DNA of 8,354 nt from Deltaproteobacteria bacterium (GCA_030631875.1 DAOVKH010000068.1:1-8354); one strand, 5' to 3'; positions 1 through 6,481 are shown, numbered from the stretch's first letter. Notes: generated by a model from the letters alone, not told the origin. Numbers and translations are program-made.

Positions 1-1518
1 GTGGAATTCTCAAAGGCACTCTCAGAGATGGGTGTCGAAGTAATCTCAACGGGCGGTACGGCAAAGCTCCTTAAAGAAAGTGGGGTTCCGGTAACTCCGA
101 TAAGCTCCTATACGGGCTTCCCTGAGATGTTGGACGGGCGTGTAAAGACACTCCACCCGAAGATTCACGGCGGCATACTCGGCGTGCGCGATAATGAAGA
201 ACACGTCAAAGAGATGGAGGCGCACGACATCCTACCCATCGACATGGTCATAGTAAACCTATACGCATTCGAGAAGACGGTCGAAGGCGACTGCACACTC
301 GATGACGCAATAGAGAATATCGATATCGGCGGCCCCACAATGATACGCTCGGCGGCAAAGAACCACAAGTTCGTAGCCTGCGTAACGGATCCGTCGGACT
401 ACGATGCGATAATTGAAGAGCTTAAGGCAAATGACTGCTCTTTAAGCGACGAGCGCAGGTTTGGATTGGCAAAGAAGGTCTTCCAGCATACGGCCCGCTA
501 CGATGGTGCGATATCAAATTACTTAGGTACAATCCCAGCAGAGGGTAGCGAGAAGGTTACCTTCCCTGAGACATACACATCACAGCTCCGTAAGGTACAA
601 GACCTTCGCTACGGCGAAAACCCGCACCAAAGTGCGGCCTTCTACTCGACGGGTACGGATGCAGACCCGACGACTCTGGCAAGATGCAAACAGTATCAGG
701 GTAAAGAATTATCATTCAATAACATACTCGACATCAATGCCGCCCTTGAGATATCGCGCGAATTCGACGGTTCGGCCTGCGTGATAATCAAACACAACAA
801 CCCGTGCGGTGTGGCCGTAAGCAACGGTAGCCTCGTAGAGGCTTACGAGCGTGCCCTGGCAACGGACTCCAAGTCGGCCTTCGGCGGTATCGTGGGGCTA
901 AACGAGATCGTTACCGGCGAATTGGCAGAAAAACTCACGAGTATATTCTTAGAGGCCGTAATAGCTCCGGGCTTTGCGCCCGAAGCGCTTGAGCTATTTA
1001 AGGCAAAGAAGAACCTTCGCATAGTAGAAGTAGCAAAGCCTGAGGGCAAGATATGCGCAGGCCTTGACATCAAACGAGTATCGGGCGGTATGCTCCTACA
1101 GAACGTAGATACCGAAGATACGGCAGAGCTTACGGTCGCAACGAAGCGCGCGCCGACCGAGGCAGAGATGTCAGACCTCCTCTTCGCATGGAAGGTCGCA
1201 AAGCACGTAAAGAGCAATGCCATAATATTTGCAAAGGATATGCAGACCATCGGCGTTGGAGCGGGACAGATGTCGCGCATTGATTCAACTGACATAGCGG
1301 TAATGAAGGCCGCAAATGCGGGACTGACCGTAAAGGGAAGTGTTATGTCATCGGATGCGTTTTTCCCATTCAGAGATAATATAGACGAGGCCGGTAAGCA
1401 CGGCATAACGGCCATCATACAGCCCGGAGGGTCCATAAGGGACGAGGAAGTCATCGCGGCCTGCGATGAACACAACATTGCCATGGTGATGACGGCCATG
1501 AGGCACTTTAGGCACTAA
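1..1518 (+). CDS. purH: Bifunctional AICAR transformylase / IMP cyclohydrolase, 5' end missing
   Basis: This enzyme catalyses the last two steps of IMP synthesis in the cytosol: formylation of AICAR with 10-formyl-THF, then ring closure. Numbering from the first codon in the window, the N-terminal MGS-like cyclohydrolase domain shows STGGTAKLL (16-24), YTGFPEMLDGRVKTLHPK (37-54) and HGGIL (56-60). The transformylase domain shows RYGENPHQ (203-210), KHNNPCG (264-270, with the catalytic Lys-His pair), SAFGGIV (292-298) and FFPFRDNID near the end. The C-terminus MRHFRH is the normal family ending. The GTG at position 1 is almost certainly an internal Val codon: family members carry about 15-20 more residues before this VEF-like motif, so the true start lies left of the window. 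It is the first visible gene of a tight operon, and cysQ starts 2 nt after its stop. No key residue appears to be missing. Confidence 0.97.
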   Translation: MEFSKALSEMGVEVISTGGTAKLLKESGVPVTPISSYTGFPEMLDGRVKTLHPKIHGGILGVRDNEEHVKEMEAHDILPIDMVIVNLYAFEKTVEGDCTLDDAIENIDIGGPTMIRSAAKNHKFVACVTDPSDYDAIIEELKANDCSLSDERRFGLAKKVFQHTARYDGAISNYLGTIPAEGSEKVTFPETYTSQLRKVQDLRYGENPHQSAAFYSTGTDADPTTLARCKQYQGKELSFNNILDINAALEISREFDGSACVIIKHNNPCGVAVSNGSLVEAYERALATDSKSAFGGIVGLNEIVTGELAEKLTSIFLEAVIAPGFAPEALELFKAKKNLRIVEVAKPEGKICAGLDIKRVSGGMLLQNVDTEDTAELTVATKRAPTEAEMSDLLFAWKVAKHVKSNAIIFAKDMQTIGVGAGQMSRIDSTDIAVMKAANAGLTVKGSVMSSDAFFPFRDNIDEAGKHGITAIIQPGGSIRDEEVIAACDEHNIAMVMTAMRHFRH

Positions 1519-1520
1519 TC

Positions 1521-2390
1521 ATGAGTAATATACCCTATATAGAACACCTCTCGGTCGCCATTGTGGCGGCGATAAAGGCAGGCGGCGAGATACTCGACGT
1601 ATATAAAGAAGACTTTGATGTCGAGTACAAAGCCGACTCATCGCCGCTGACTCAGGCCGATACCCGTGCCGACGAGGTCATAAAGACAATAATAGAATCA
1701 GCTGGGTTGAATGATATTCCCATACTCAGCGAAGAGGGACGCGACATTCCATACGAAGAACGAAAGGGGTGGAAGAACCTCTGGATAGTCGACCCTCTGG
1801 ACGGCACAAAAGAGTTCGTCAAGAAGAACGGCGAGTTTACCGTCAACATAGCACTCATAGAAGATAACCGCCCGGTAATGGGCGTTGTATACGCCCCTGC
1901 AAAGGAGCTTCTATACTACGGCCTGCGCGACCTCGGTGCTTTTATGGTAAAAGGCGAGGCAATAGCCAAGACGCGTGACGCATCGACTCCTAACGACGAA
2001 TTCTTAGATGCTCAGGAGATACTCCCCTTACGTGAGAATCTATCTAAAGACTCCTTTACCGTCGTCGGTAGCCGCTCGCATGGCTCCGAGGCGCAGGAAA
2101 AATTCGTAGCCGATATAAAGAAACTCCACCCGAATGTAGAGTTCATATCGGCAGGAAGCTCGCTTAAGTTTTGCCTCGTTGCCGAAGGCTCGGCAAATGT
2201 ATACCCAAGGCTCGCCCCTACGATGGAGTGGGATACCGCGGCGGGTCAGGCCGTAGTCGAAGCCGCAGGCGGTAAGGTCGTCGTGGCAGATACGGGCGAG
2301 GTACTCGGATATAACAGGGAAGATCTACTGAACCCGCACTTCATTGTGACTGGGGTAACGGGCGCGGACGTTAAAGATATTAAGCCTTAA
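1521..2390 (+). CDS. cysQ: 3'(2'),5'-bisphosphate nucleotidase, CysQ-type (inositol monophosphatase superfamily)
   Basis: It probably removes the 3'-phosphate of PAP (adenosine 3',5'-bisphosphate) to give AMP, clearing the by-product of PAPS-dependent sulfate reduction or sulfotransfer. The 289 residues show the Mg/Li-sensitive phosphatase signature: SPLTQADTRAD (41-51), ILSEEG (68-73), WIVDPLDGTKEF (88-99, metal-binding Asp91 and Asp94 with Thr96), GSRSH (183-187) and MEWDTAAGQA (235-244, metal-binding Asp238). DPLDGTKEF with GSRSH favours CysQ over plain inositol monophosphatase. The length is somewhat above E. coli CysQ (about 246), partly because of a longer linker around residues 145-180. 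ATG 1521 lies 2 nt after the purH stop with only a weak AGG (1510-1512) upstream, so translation is probably coupled to purH. A phosphatase acting on inositol or fructose bisphosphate cannot be excluded by sequence alone. Confidence 0.9.
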   Translation: MSNIPYIEHLSVAIVAAIKAGGEILDVYKEDFDVEYKADSSPLTQADTRADEVIKTIIESAGLNDIPILSEEGRDIPYEERKGWKNLWIVDPLDGTKEFVKKNGEFTVNIALIEDNRPVMGVVYAPAKELLYYGLRDLGAFMVKGEAIAKTRDASTPNDEFLDAQEILPLRENLSKDSFTVVGSRSHGSEAQEKFVADIKKLHPNVEFISAGSSLKFCLVAEGSANVYPRLAPTMEWDTAAGQAVVEAAGGKVVVADTGEVLGYNREDLLNPHFIVTGVTGADVKDIKP

Positions 2391-2410
2391 GAAAGGATTA
2401 CAGGATAGAG

Positions 2411-3700
2411 ATGAAGATACTCGTTATAGGCTCGGGCGGCAGAGAGCACGCCCTTTGCTGGAAGCTAAATAAGAGCACAAAGGTAAAAGAGATATTCGCC
2501 GCCCCGGGGAATGCAGGGACGGCAATGATAGCCGAGAATGTCGATATTGCGGCAGACGACCTTACGGCACTCAAGGACTTTGTCATCAAGAATAAGGTAG
2601 ACCTTACCATCGTCGGCCCTGAGCTTCCGCTCACACTCGGCATAGTAGACGAATTTGAGGCCGCAGGGCTTCGGGTCTTTGGCCCAAGCAAGGCCGCGGC
2701 AAAGCTCGAAGATAGCAAGGTCTTCAGTAAAGAGATCATGGATAAGGCCGGAGTTCCTACGGCAAAGTACAGACGCTTCACAGACGTTACCGAGGCCAAG
2801 GCCTACGCCGAAGAGGAAGAAACACACGGCCACCCGCTTGTAATAAAGGCCGACGGCTTGGCGGCAGGTAAAGGTGTATTTATATGTACCTCGCTCGACG
2901 AGGCCTTCCTCGCAATCGACACCATAATGTCAGATAAGGTCTTCGGCTCGGCCGGAGACAGTCTCATCATTGAAGAATACCTGAGCGGCGAAGAGGCATC
3001 CTTCATCGCCGTAACCGACGGTAAGACCGTTCTGCCATTCGCCACCTCCCAAGACCATAAGGCTATCTACGATAATGACGAAGGCCCAAATACAGGTGGC
3101 ATGGGTGCATACTCGCCGGCTCCGGTCGTAACGTCGACACTCGAAGAGACCATAATGCGTGATGTTATGCTCCCCATGGTAAAGACTATGGCAGACGAAG
3201 GCCGCCCATATAAGGGCATCCTCTACGGCGGTATAATGATAGTGGACGGTAAACCTCTCGTACTTGAATTCAACTGCCGCTTCGGAGACCCTGAGTGTCA
3301 GCCCCTCCTTATGCGCCTAAAGACAGACCTCGTGGATATAATAGAAGCGACCATAGACGATCGCTTAAGCGAGATAACCCTGGATTGGGATTCACGCGAT
3401 GCCCTTTGCGTAGTAATGGCGGCAGAGGGCTACCCCGAAGGCTATGAAAAAGGTCAGGTAATCGAAGGTCTCGATAAGGTGGAGTGTTGTGATGTATTTG
3501 TCTTTCACGCAGGAACTGCCCTAAAGGACGGTCGTGTCGTAACCAGCGGCGGACGAGTCCTTGGCGTTACGGCTCTCGGCGACGGCATAAGGTCGGCAAT
3601 AGAGACAGCTTACAAGGCCGTAGAGAAGATATCATGGGCAGGTAACCACGAAGACGGTGGCGCGTACTACAGGCGCGACATAGGCAAGAAGGCACTTTAA
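2411..3700 (+). CDS. purD: Phosphoribosylamine-glycine ligase (GAR synthetase)
   Basis: It joins phosphoribosylamine and glycine with ATP to make GAR, the second step of de novo purine synthesis. The protein is full length for the family (429 residues) with an ATP-grasp fold. Visible motifs are the N-terminal KILVIGSGGREHAL (2-15), VGPELPLTLG (68-77), the GPSKAAAKLEDSKVF stretch (91-105), the ATP-binding VIKADGLAAGKGV (144-156), EEYLSGEEASF (188-198), the DHKAIYDNDEGPNTGGMGAYSP region (215-236) and LEFNCRFGDPECQPLL (285-300), whose Glu and Asn bind Mg. The ATG is preceded by AGGA (2402-2405) at a spacing of 5 nt, and the N-terminus aligns with the canonical start of the family. It lies 20 nt after cysQ and 32 nt before purE. 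Nothing is missing or broken. Confidence 0.98.
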   Translation: MKILVIGSGGREHALCWKLNKSTKVKEIFAAPGNAGTAMIAENVDIAADDLTALKDFVIKNKVDLTIVGPELPLTLGIVDEFEAAGLRVFGPSKAAAKLEDSKVFSKEIMDKAGVPTAKYRRFTDVTEAKAYAEEEETHGHPLVIKADGLAAGKGVFICTSLDEAFLAIDTIMSDKVFGSAGDSLIIEEYLSGEEASFIAVTDGKTVLPFATSQDHKAIYDNDEGPNTGGMGAYSPAPVVTSTLEETIMRDVMLPMVKTMADEGRPYKGILYGGIMIVDGKPLVLEFNCRFGDPECQPLLMRLKTDLVDIIEATIDDRLSEITLDWDSRDALCVVMAAEGYPEGYEKGQVIEGLDKVECCDVFVFHAGTALKDGRVVTSGGRVLGVTALGDGIRSAIETAYKAVEKISWAGNHEDGGAYYRRDIGKKAL

Positions 3701-3732
3701 TTAAAAGAGCAAACTCAAGGAGATTACAGAAG

Positions 3733-4242
3733 ATGGCAAAACCTGTTGTAGGCATATTGATGGGAAGTGATTCTGATATACCCATAATGAACGAAGCGGC
3801 CTCGGCCTTACGAGACCTGAAGATACCCTTTGAGATGACGATAAGCTCGGCGCACAGGACACCGGCGCGCACAGAGAAGTACGTAACCACGGCAGAGAAG
3901 CGCGGCATTAAGGTAATCATAGCGGGCGCGGGCATGGCCGCCCACTTAGCAGGCGTCGTCGCATCGCATACGACACTGCCCGTCATAGGAGTGCCCATTG
4001 ACTCAGGCCCTTTGAACGGACTCGACGCCCTCTTGGCAACAGTACAGATGCCAAGCGGTATGCCCGTAGCGACCGTTGCCATAGGCAAGGCCGGTGCGCG
4101 TAATGCAGGAATACTGGCCGCTCAGATACTCGGTACAACGAGTGCGCCCATAAGGACGCGCCTTAAGGCATTTAAGAGTAAGATGGCAAGGGCCGTAGAG
4201 GCAAAGGCCAAAAAGCTCGAAGCGAGCCTCTCTGAGGCCTAA
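3733..4242 (+). CDS. purE: N5-carboxyaminoimidazole ribonucleotide mutase (PurE, class I-like)
   Basis: It moves the carboxyl group of N5-CAIR to carbon 4, giving CAIR in the middle of the purine pathway. The 169-residue protein shows MGSDSD (10-15), SSAHRTP (38-44, with the catalytic His41), AGAGMAAHLAG (64-74), LPVIGVP (82-88) and the GLDALLATVQMPSGMPVATV run (96-115), then GKAGARNAG (118-126). The pattern fits the bacterial class I mutase, which normally needs PurK to supply N5-CAIR. No purK lies in the window, so it should be elsewhere. A class II AIR carboxylase role is less likely but not excluded. The C-terminal tail (about 141-169) is rich in Lys, Arg and Ala and looks helical. SD AAGGAG (3717-3722) lies 10 nt before the ATG. 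ATA encodes 11 of the 14 Ile residues. Confidence 0.97.
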   Translation: MAKPVVGILMGSDSDIPIMNEAASALRDLKIPFEMTISSAHRTPARTEKYVTTAEKRGIKVIIAGAGMAAHLAGVVASHTTLPVIGVPIDSGPLNGLDALLATVQMPSGMPVATVAIGKAGARNAGILAAQILGTTSAPIRTRLKAFKSKMARAVEAKAKKLEASLSEA

Positions 4243-4252
4243 GGAAGCTTAA

Positions 4253-4867
4253 GTGACCATCACTATAAAGGCCGACGAAGCTCTCGACGCGGCCGTCGAG
4301 ACAATAAAATCGGGCGGTATTGTAGCCTACCCGACCGAGACGGTCTTTGGGCTCGCCGTAGACCCATTCAATACTACGGCTGTTAAGAAACTCTTCGACC
4401 TGAAAGGTCGGAGTGACAATAATCCGATATCTTTGATAGTAAACGATATTGAGGTGGTCGAAGATCTCGTAGAAGAGATACCTCCGCTGGCAGAGAAGTT
4501 GATGAAAGAATTCTGGCCCGGGCCGCTTACGATAATCTTTAAAGCCAAGGCCACCCTACCCAAGGCCATTACGGCAGGTACGGGTAAGGTCGGGCTTCGG
4601 GTCTCAAGCTCCGGGGCGGCAATGAGGCTCGCTAGAGAGGCCGGCTCTGCCATAACCGCTACAAGCGCCAATCCGACGGGTAAGCCTGCGGCAACTACGG
4701 CCACGCAGGTGAGAGATTACTTTGGCGACGATATAGACGTAATCATAGATGGCGGAAGGTTGACCGATACTACGGCCTCGACCGTCGTGGATATTACAAC
4801 AGGAAGTATCGCTATAGTACGTGAAGGCGCTATCTCGACAAAGGACTTGGAAGGAAACCCTCAATAA
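4253..4867 (+). CDS. tsaC: L-threonylcarbamoyladenylate synthase (TsaC/YrdC/Sua5 family, single domain)
   Basis: It condenses Thr, bicarbonate and ATP to threonylcarbamoyl-AMP, which the TsaD complex transfers to A37 of tRNAs that read ANN codons. The 204 residues carry the YrdC fold: GGIVAYPTETVFGLAVD (21-37), a nucleotide-binding Lys-Arg pair in FDLKGRSDNNPIS (48-60, K51 and R53), EFWPGPLTIIF (86-96), VGLRVSS (113-119), TSANPTGKPA (137-146, where many relatives have Ser-Gly in place of Thr-Gly) and STVVD (176-180). It is the short form, without the C-terminal Sua5 domain. The start is GTG, supported by GGAAG (4243-4247) 5 nt upstream and by an N-terminus of normal length. It lies 10 nt after purE and 11 nt before the DUF502 gene. 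A YciO-type paralogue without proven t6A activity is the main alternative, though the KxR motif favours TsaC. Confidence 0.92.
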   Translation: MTITIKADEALDAAVETIKSGGIVAYPTETVFGLAVDPFNTTAVKKLFDLKGRSDNNPISLIVNDIEVVEDLVEEIPPLAEKLMKEFWPGPLTIIFKAKATLPKAITAGTGKVGLRVSSSGAAMRLAREAGSAITATSANPTGKPAATTATQVRDYFGDDIDVIIDGGRLTDTTASTVVDITTGSIAIVREGAISTKDLEGNPQ

Positions 4868-4878
4868 AGGAACTCAAA

Positions 4879-5460
4879 ATGAAACGACCTATAAAATACT
4901 TCTTTGAAGGCCTGCTCGTATTAGTACCGATAGTCGCGTCAATCTACATAGTATTCACGATACTGAGCCGTGTCGATGGGCTTCTGCATATACCCATCCC
5001 CGGCATAGGGCTCATTATAACCATCAGCTTCATAACATTCGTCGGGCTACTGGCATCTAACTTCCTTACGAGGTGGATGTTCCGCATACTCGAAAAGATA
5101 TTCAGTAAACTTCCATTCATAAAGATATTTTATACATCTATAAAGGACTTGATAGGAGCATTTGTCGGAGATAAGAAGAGCTTCGATAAGCCCGTGCTCA
5201 TAACGATGGACAACTCAACGGGGCTTAAGGCCCTCGGCTTTGTCACGAAGGACAGCCTCGACTTCCTCGGCATAAAGGACCACGTCGCCGTATACCTGCC
5301 GCAGTCATATAACTTCGCCGGCAACCTATTCGTATACCCGACGGCCAATATAACGCCCCTTGATGTAGACAGCACCGATGTTATGACCTTCCTCGTCTCG
5401 GGCGGAGTGTCGTGCCCTGACGATGTAAAAAAAATACCCTCGCAAAAAGCACTTGACTAA
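4879..5460 (+). CDS. DUF502 family two-pass membrane protein, function unknown
   Basis: The 193-residue protein matches the DUF502 pattern of bacterial and plant membrane proteins. The N-terminus MKRPIKYFFEGLLVLVPIVA is basic and runs into a first membrane segment at about residues 9-30. A second segment lies at about 42-62. A hydrophilic region follows with IKIFYTSIKDLI (81-92), KPVLITM (104-110), a YNFAGNLFVYP loop (144-154) and a final VSGGVSCP (173-180), which are the recognisable conserved blocks. There is no signal-peptidase site, so it should stay in the inner membrane. The biochemical role is unknown. SD AAAGGAA (4866-4872) overlaps the tsaC stop and lies 6 nt before the ATG, so it is most likely the last gene of the purine operon. 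The hemerythrin -35 box sits inside its last codons. Confidence 0.9.
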   Translation: MKRPIKYFFEGLLVLVPIVASIYIVFTILSRVDGLLHIPIPGIGLIITISFITFVGLLASNFLTRWMFRILEKIFSKLPFIKIFYTSIKDLIGAFVGDKKSFDKPVLITMDNSTGLKALGFVTKDSLDFLGIKDHVAVYLPQSYNFAGNLFVYPTANITPLDVDSTDVMTFLVSGGVSCPDDVKKIPSQKALD

Positions 5461-5481
5461 AGAGTACGCCAGAGCTAATAT
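5453..5481 (+). promoter_or_regulatory. Predicted sigma70-type promoter for the first hemerythrin gene
   Basis: The -35 box TTGACT (5453-5458) matches 5 of 6 consensus positions. It is followed by an exact 17-nt spacer and a -10 box TAATAT (5476-5481, 4 of 6). The -35 box is formed by the Leu and Asp codons and first stop base of the DUF502 gene. Transcription would start near 5488, giving a leader of about 44 nt. Confidence 0.6.
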
Positions 5482-5518
5482 TCATGTAAGCATGCAAGGT
5501 TGATAAACTCTTACAGTT

Positions 5519-5525
5519 AGGAGGT
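5519..5525 (+). promoter_or_regulatory. Near-perfect Shine-Dalgarno site of the first hemerythrin gene
   Basis: AGGAGGT lies 6 nt before ATG 5532 and is the strongest ribosome binding site in the window. It fixes the start of the first hemerythrin and suggests efficient translation compared with the operon genes upstream, which have weaker sites. Confidence 0.85.
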
Positions 5526-5531
5526 TTAACG

Positions 5532-5954
5532 ATGTCACTTCTATGGGTAGACGAACTTCAGACAGGCGTATACGATTTGGATATCAAACAAATTGAGCTC
5601 TTCGACAGGCTCAACGCCTTCCTTATGGCGCTGGGTTATAAGACAGGCAACCCAAACATCTGCACAAATGCCGACATTGATATGACCTTTAAATTCATCG
5701 AAGAGTACATGATAGCTCACTTCGATAAAGAAGAGGGCTTTATAGCAGAACACCAATACCCCGAGACCGAAACACACAAGGAATCACACGAGGCATTTAA
5801 AACAAACTTGGCGCGACTCAAAGGTAAATTCGACAAACGCGGCATATCTACGACCCTAACCGTAGAGACCGAGCTGTACTTCAAGAACTGGCTTACCGAT
5901 CACATTCTGACGGAAGACAAAGCATTCGGAGACTTTCTTCAAAAAAAGCCCTAA
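5532..5954 (+). CDS. Bacteriohemerythrin-like protein with one substituted iron ligand
   Basis: This 140-residue single-domain protein has the hemerythrin four-helix pattern and no signal peptide or fused domain, so it should be cytosolic. Family members bind O2 at a di-iron centre held by five His, one Glu and one Asp. Here H63 and E67 (HFDKE), H82 and H86 (HKESH), H124 and D129 (HILTED) are present. The first ligand is not: where the neighbour has DNQHELLF, this protein has DIKQIELF, placing Gln20 (codon CAA) at the His position. N-terminal W5 and G12 fit the family. Oxygen binding may be altered or lost, or the metal site may differ; this is inference. It has its own promoter and SD and lies 71 nt after the DUF502 gene. 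It is clearly diverged from the second hemerythrin, so it is not a recent duplicate. Confidence 0.92.
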   Translation: MSLLWVDELQTGVYDLDIKQIELFDRLNAFLMALGYKTGNPNICTNADIDMTFKFIEEYMIAHFDKEEGFIAEHQYPETETHKESHEAFKTNLARLKGKFDKRGISTTLTVETELYFKNWLTDHILTEDKAFGDFLQKKP

Positions 5955-5979
5955 GATAACCCGCGTCATCTAAGACTCT

Positions 5980-5993
5980 TTTTTGAACAAAAA
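5980..5993. promoter_or_regulatory. Perfect 6-bp inverted repeat over the -35 box
   Basis: TTTTTG (5980-5985) and CAAAAA (5988-5993) are perfect inverted arms around a 2-nt centre. They cover the -35 box of the second hemerythrin promoter, as a repressor or activator site might. The arms are mostly A/T, so chance is a real alternative. No known regulator is matched with confidence. Confidence 0.3.
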
Positions 5994-6012
5994 TCGTCGG
6001 CTATGCTATACT
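5983..6012 (+). promoter_or_regulatory. Predicted extended -10 promoter for the second hemerythrin gene
   Basis: The -35 box TTGAAC (5983-5988, 4 of 6) is followed by an 18-nt spacer and the -10 box TATACT (6007-6012, 5 of 6). A TG one base before the -10 box (6004-6005) makes an extended -10 element. Transcription would start near 6019, giving a leader of about 28 nt. Confidence 0.7.
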
Positions 6013-6017
6013 TTATC

Positions 6018-6029
6018 GAATAATTATTC
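6018..6029. promoter_or_regulatory. Perfect 12-bp palindrome at the predicted transcription start
   Basis: GAATAATTATTC reads the same on both strands and sits at the predicted +1 of the second hemerythrin gene, between the -10 box and the SD. Its AT-rich form is loosely like operators of Fur/PerR-family metal or peroxide regulators, but it does not match a full consensus. The operator role is inferred. Confidence 0.4.
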
Positions 6030-6046
6030 TTATAAGGGGTTACCGT

Positions 6047-6463
6047 ATGCGTATAAAATGGACCGAGGCTCAGGCCGTCGGCATAGAAAAGATAGACAAC
6101 CAGCACGAACTGTTATTTAACAGTATCAACGACCTGGTCGATGCCATGAACCAAGGCAAGGGCTCCGAAGAGATAGAAAAGTTATTCGTCTTTATGGAGA
6201 ACTACACCATAGAACACTTCACCGATGAAGAAGAGTATATGGAAAAGTATAACTACCCTGAGCCTGAGAGAAGCACGCATATAGCCGCACATGAAGGCTT
6301 CAAGGATTCCTTTGTAGAGCTTAAGGAGAAGATGACCTCAAGTGGAGCAACGCGTTCCATGGCCGTAAGGGTGAGCAGTATGCTCGGCTCGTGGTGGATA
6401 GCTCACATAAATAATATAGACAAGGCTCTTGGCTCATACCTAAAGCAACATATCAAAGATTAG
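6047..6463 (+). CDS. Bacteriohemerythrin, complete di-iron site
   Basis: This 138-residue single-domain hemerythrin should bind O2 reversibly at a di-iron centre in the cytosol. Known roles in the family are oxygen storage, delivery, sensing or protection from oxygen; the sequence does not show which applies here. All seven classical ligands are visible: H20 (DNQHELLF), H57 and E61 (HFTDE), H78 and H82 (HIAAH), H120 and D125 (HINNID). W5 and G12 near the N-terminus also fit. There is no signal peptide, membrane segment or attached sensory domain. SD AAGGGG (6034-6039) lies 7 nt before the ATG, and a good extended -10 promoter precedes it. It lies 92 nt after the first hemerythrin on the same strand and converges on the 99-residue gene with a 16-nt gap. 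Confidence 0.96.
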   Translation: MRIKWTEAQAVGIEKIDNQHELLFNSINDLVDAMNQGKGSEEIEKLFVFMENYTIEHFTDEEEYMEKYNYPEPERSTHIAAHEGFKDSFVELKEKMTSSGATRSMAVRVSSMLGSWWIAHINNIDKALGSYLKQHIKD

Positions 6464-6466
6464 AAC

Positions 6467-6481
6467 AAAGGCCAATCCTTT
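6467..6481. terminator. Weak hairpin between convergent genes
   Basis: AAAGG (6467-6471) and CCTTT (6477-6481) can pair around a CCAAT loop just after the hemerythrin stop, overlapping the stop of the facing gene. Both strands could form it. The stem is only 5 bp and there is no clear T-run, so a real intrinsic terminator is doubtful. Confidence 0.25.

Noticed and set aside
843..1499. Long open frame on the minus strand inside purH (218 codons)
   Set aside because: It lies fully antisense to a well-conserved purH, its translation is low in complexity (Ser/Ala/Met-rich) with no family pattern, and it is explained by the codon bias of the plus strand.
2465..2833. Open minus-strand frame inside purD (122 codons)
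   Set aside because: Antisense to the conserved ATP-grasp coding region, with no SD and no recognisable domain; a shadow of purD.
3270..3300. NCRFGDPECQ in PurD as an unusual active-site change
   Set aside because: Both Val and Cys occur at the variable position before RFGDPE in normal PurD proteins, so this is ordinary variation.
5490..5495. GCATGC palindrome in the leader of the first hemerythrin gene
   Set aside because: A 6-bp palindrome is too short and too common to call a site.
5485..5515. Inverted repeat TGTAAG / CTTACA in the leader of the first hemerythrin gene
   Set aside because: The arms are only 6 bp, AT-rich and separated by 19 nt, and the predicted transcript would start inside the left arm. 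Such a pair is expected by chance.
5979..5984. T-run after the first hemerythrin as an intrinsic terminator
   Set aside because: No G+C-rich stem precedes the T-run; the upstream bases contain only a direct repeat of CTAAGA (5951-5956 and 5970-5975). The T-run is better explained as part of the -35 region of the next promoter.
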